This document shows, piece after piece, positions 5,490 through 7,067 of a DNA stretch of 7,067 bases. The notes under the pieces are model-generated. The model was not told the origin of the DNA and ran no database searches. It saw nothing but the letters and a program-made list of their open reading frames with translations. Where the stretch lies: assembly GCA_007135435.1 (NCBI GenBank), contig SLIW01000217.1:1-7067 (forward strand), in the 5' to 3' direction. The first letter of the stretch is position 1; every line of letters begins with the position of its first letter. Made by a program: the position numbers and the translations under genes. Source of the DNA: Natronomonas sp. GTDB lineage: Archaea > Halobacteriota > Halobacteria > Halobacteriales > Haloarculaceae.

Positions 5490-5978
5490 TTAATCGTTCG
5501 GGTCCGATCGTTCCTCGGACAATCTCTCGACACCGTACGCAAGTAGGTCGTCACGCCACTCGTCTACGGCGTCTTCCAACGTCATCCGCTCGACGTGGTT
5601 GCGGAAATACTCGAGGACCTCCTGTCTCTCGACTTCCGCTTCGTCCGAAGCGAATCGTTTCAGAATGTCTTCGATCTCGCCATCATAGGAAAACCGGTAT
5701 CCGTTGAAAAAGTAGAACACTACGACGGTGTTGAGCGCGGTTCGCTTGTTCCCGTCTACGAACGGATGATTTGCGACGAGGAGACGAAGGAGGTGGACCG
5801 CCCTGCGGTGAATCGTGTTCGGAACGTCGTCGAATGTTCCCGACTCGACGTACTCAATGGCGAAATCGATGGCTCCTCGAGCCCGTACGCCCGGCTCCGT
5901 CTTCGGGTATTCTGCAACGATGTTCTCGTGGATGGCGAGGACGTCATCGACCGCGGGATACCACAACGCGTCGCTCAT
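5490..5978 (-). CDS. doc: Death-on-curing (Doc) / Fic-family toxin
   Basis: This 162-aa protein is a full-length Doc-type Fic protein. The N-terminus WYPAVDDVLAIHENIV (residues 6-21) and the GVRARGAIDFAIEYVESGTF segment (30-49) match the family. The signature HPFVDGNKRTALN starts at His71. The second half of the motif is NKRT instead of the GNGRxxR of AMP-transferring Fic proteins, so a Doc-like activity (P1 Doc phosphorylates EF-Tu) is more likely than AMPylation; this is inferred from the family. The end is charged and acidic. ATG 5978 is chosen because GAGGTGA stands eight nt upstream and the family domain starts there. The frame remains open further upstream, through ATG 6008. Codons are less GC-biased than in flanking genes (for example GTA, GCA, TTT, CGA), suggesting horizontal acquisition. 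A 46-aa ORF follows 25 nt downstream and no antitoxin gene is visible upstream. Confidence 0.92.
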   Translation of the reverse strand: MSDALWYPAVDDVLAIHENIVAEYPKTEPGVRARGAIDFAIEYVESGTFDDVPNTIHRRAVHLLRLLVANHPFVDGNKRTALNTVVVFYFFNGYRFSYDGEIEDILKRFASDEAEVERQEVLEYFRNHVERMTLEDAVDEWRDDLLAYGVERLSEERSDPND

Positions 5979-5986
5979 CCGTGGAT

Positions 5987-5993
5987 TCACCTC
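5987..5993 (-). promoter_or_regulatory. Shine-Dalgarno site of the Doc toxin
   Basis: On the minus strand GAGGTGA matches seven of the eight bases of the haloarchaeal consensus GGAGGTGA and sits eight nt before ATG 5978. It decides between this start and the in-frame ATG at 6008, which has no such site. Confidence 0.8.
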
Positions 5994-6017
5994 GTCGAGG
6001 GCGTGCATTACTGTTGT

Positions 6018-6067
6018 GCAGATAGATCGGATGCGCAGACAGATCGTGGGTGGGCAGACAGACCGTG
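6018..6067 (-). repeat. Three imperfect 14-bp repeats over the toxin promoter
   Basis: In plus-strand sense the copies are GCAGATAGATCGGA (6018-6031), GCAGACAGATCGTG (6035-6048) and GCAGACAGACCGTG (6054-6067), with start-to-start steps of 17 and 19 bp. The last two differ at one position. On the transcribed (minus) strand the copy nearest the gene includes CGATCTATCTGC, whose CTATCT is the best TATA-like element. From it the transcription start would fall near 6000, leaving a leader of about 22 nt that contains the ribosome site. Toxin operons are commonly autoregulated through repeated operators at the promoter, so these are the likely binding sites. The binding protein is not known. Confidence 0.7.
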
Positions 6068-6290
6068 TTCTCTGCAAGGTCCAATAGCTGACGGTGGCTA
6101 AACCCCTTTTCACTCGTCACCGTGGCTCCCGCAGACATCTCGACGTGTCCGGTCGAGGACCCAATCTACCGCGGGAGATCAGGGTCACGTCGCGGAGTGG
6201 GATCGGATCGATGGCCGATATCAGGGAGAGTAGGAGCGTCGAGGCCGAGATGCTGGAAAAAGCTTCGATGAGGATTTGAGCGTTCCGTAC

Positions 6291-6298
6291 CGTTTTAC
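6291..6298 (+). promoter_or_regulatory. TATA-like element of the PQQ lipoprotein gene
   Basis: CGTTTTAC in an otherwise GC-rich stretch lies about 35 nt before ATG 6330. A start of transcription near 6320 would leave a leader of about 10 nt, with GGGGTG at 6319-6324 as a possible but weak ribosome site. Confidence 0.45.
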
Positions 6299-6329
6299 CT
6301 GGGGCACCCGTCGGTCCCGGGGTGTCGCG

Positions 6330-7067
6330 ATGAAACGGCGCCGGTTGCTCCTCGCGGGCGGAGCTGGACTCACCTCCGTGACCGCGGGCTGTCTGTCCAC
6401 GCTCGAACTCGGATCCTCGACGGGGTCGATCGGCGAGCGGGACGCCACCCCGCTTGCTGGCGGCACGGAGACGTGGTCCAGCGACGGGTTCGACGCTGCC
6501 AACACCGGCACCAATCCCGACGTGGCCCTCCTCGAGGAGGATCTCGAGGCGACGCAGCTCACCCAGGACGGCGCCGGAATCGCGACGGGACAGGGTGGCA
6601 CCGTCGCCGTCGCCGGGGATCGCCTCTACTTCGGCACCGGGGCCGGCGACGTCGTCTGCCGGACCGCAGATGGGACGCGGCGCTGGACGTACGGGGCCGA
6701 TCCCCACGCCGGCGTCCGGTCGGTCCCGTCGCTGACCCGCGAGGTGGTCTACGTCTCCTCGGACAACGGGACGTACGCCCTCGACGCGGCCGACGGCGAG
6801 GAGCTGTGGACGAGCGACGCGTGGATCCGCCACGGGTCGTCGGTCGTCACCGAAGATCGGCTGTACGCGATCGCGCCCGGTCCCAGCGTCGTCGCGCTGG
6901 ACGCGGAGACGGGGGCACGAGCCTGGGAAGCGGATCCGCTGGCGAGCAACGGCCTCGCGGTCGCGGCCGGTCGCGTGTACACGACGGGCAACGACAGCGA
7001 CGGTGGGGTCGTGTCGGCCATCGAGGCGGGCGACCGCGAGTGGACGCGGGCGGACCTCGCACAGATC
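6330..7067 (+). CDS. Tat lipoprotein with PQQ-like beta-propeller repeats (C-terminus cut off)
   Basis: The frame opens at ATG 6330 and runs 246 codons to the window edge without a stop. The N-terminus MKRRRLLLAGGAGLTSVTAG followed by Cys21 has arginines in a twin-arginine setting, a short hydrophobic core and the lipobox T-A-G-C. This is typical of haloarchaeal Tat-exported lipoproteins anchored outside the membrane. After a linker with W49 and NTGTNPD, four propeller-like repeats follow at about 92-121, 132-161, 171-200 and 207-239. They show the PQQ-repeat pattern V-x-x-x-x-x-x-L-Y followed by A-L-D-A-x-x-G-x-x-x-W (ALDAADGEELW, ALDAETGARAW). Similar proteins are annotated PQQ-binding-like beta-propeller proteins. 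Most are not enzymes with bound PQQ but extracellular scaffolds of unknown ligand. More blades would be expected past the edge. Codon bias is strongly GC and host-like. Confidence 0.88.
   Translation, partial: MKRRRLLLAGGAGLTSVTAGCLSTLELGSSTGSIGERDATPLAGGTETWSSDGFDAANTGTNPDVALLEEDLEATQLTQDGAGIATGQGGTVAVAGDRLYFGTGAGDVVCRTADGTRRWTYGADPHAGVRSVPSLTREVVYVSSDNGTYALDAADGEELWTSDAWIRHGSSVVTEDRLYAIAPGPSVVALDAETGARAWEADPLASNGLAVAAGRVYTTGNDSDGGVVSAIEAGDREWTRADLAQI

Larger units (their letters stand above)
5979..6329. other. Divergent region between toxin and PQQ lipoprotein genes
   Basis: The 351-bp gap holds the toxin ribosome site, TATA-like element and repeats (5987-6067) and the lipoprotein promoter (6291-6298). 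Between about 6070 and 6290 I see no established gene. On the minus strand a hydrophobic frame (SSISASTLLLSLISAIDP, about 6195-6260) has fair codon bias but no start codon. It may be a remnant or chance. Confidence 0.4.

Noticed and set aside
5944..6138. 64-aa minus-strand ORF upstream of and overlapping the doc start (MSAGATVTSEKGFSH...), a possible upstream antitoxin
   Set aside because: Codon bias is weak, there is no ribosome site, and it translates the operator repeats. It overlaps doc by about 35 nt out of frame. Kept as a low-probability alternative only.
6117..6833. 238-codon minus-strand frame over the start of the lipoprotein gene
   Set aside because: It is antisense shadow of the PQQ lipoprotein, which has a clear lipobox and propeller repeats on the plus strand.

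Overview
The window looks like a chromosomal or large-replicon segment of a haloarchaeon (class Halobacteria). The support is high GC with strong G/C bias at third codon positions, acidic proteins, a Bat-type HTH_10 regulator, a DUF7344-type winged-helix protein, a Tat-type lipoprotein leader, TATA boxes 25-28 nt upstream of starts or inferred transcription starts, and GAGGT(GA) ribosome sites. This rests on pattern recognition only, with no database search.

Layout. Left edge: the first 23 codons of a SufS-like cysteine desulfurase on the minus strand (1-70), divergent from a leaderless Bat/HTH_10 regulator (291-950, plus). A short gap with an 18-bp tandem repeat (about 1141-1190) follows. 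Then come two minus-strand genes with separate promoter regions: a berberine-bridge-type FAD oxidoreductase (1257-2657) and a winged-helix/coiled-coil regulator (2905-3456). A 434-bp AT-richer gap carries promoters and a repeated 12-mer. It leads to a DUF7344-type winged-helix protein (3891-4229, plus) and, after a gap with a 13-bp tandem repeat, a 57-aa DUF1059 protein (4549-4722, plus).

From 4723 to 5323 there is no intact gene. The left part (about 4724-4954) reads as a decayed small gene with two compensating frameshifts. The right part (about 4955-5245) has coding-like composition on both strands but no start codon for a full-length product. Next is a minus-strand pair: a Doc/Fic-family toxin (5490-5978) followed 25 nt later by a 46-aa acidic ORF (5324-5464) that could be its antitoxin. 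Three imperfect 14-bp repeats overlap the toxin promoter. The window ends inside a Tat-exported PQQ-propeller lipoprotein (6330-7067, plus).

There is no coherent metabolic pathway. The window is a regulator-rich stretch (three winged/helix-turn-helix proteins), one redox flavoenzyme, and an accessory patch (decayed genes plus the toxin module, with less GC-biased codons) between ordinary haloarchaeal genes. The strongest candidates for something undescribed are the toxin-first Doc operon with its 46-aa partner and its triple repeat. No tRNA, rRNA, CRISPR array or transposase was seen.
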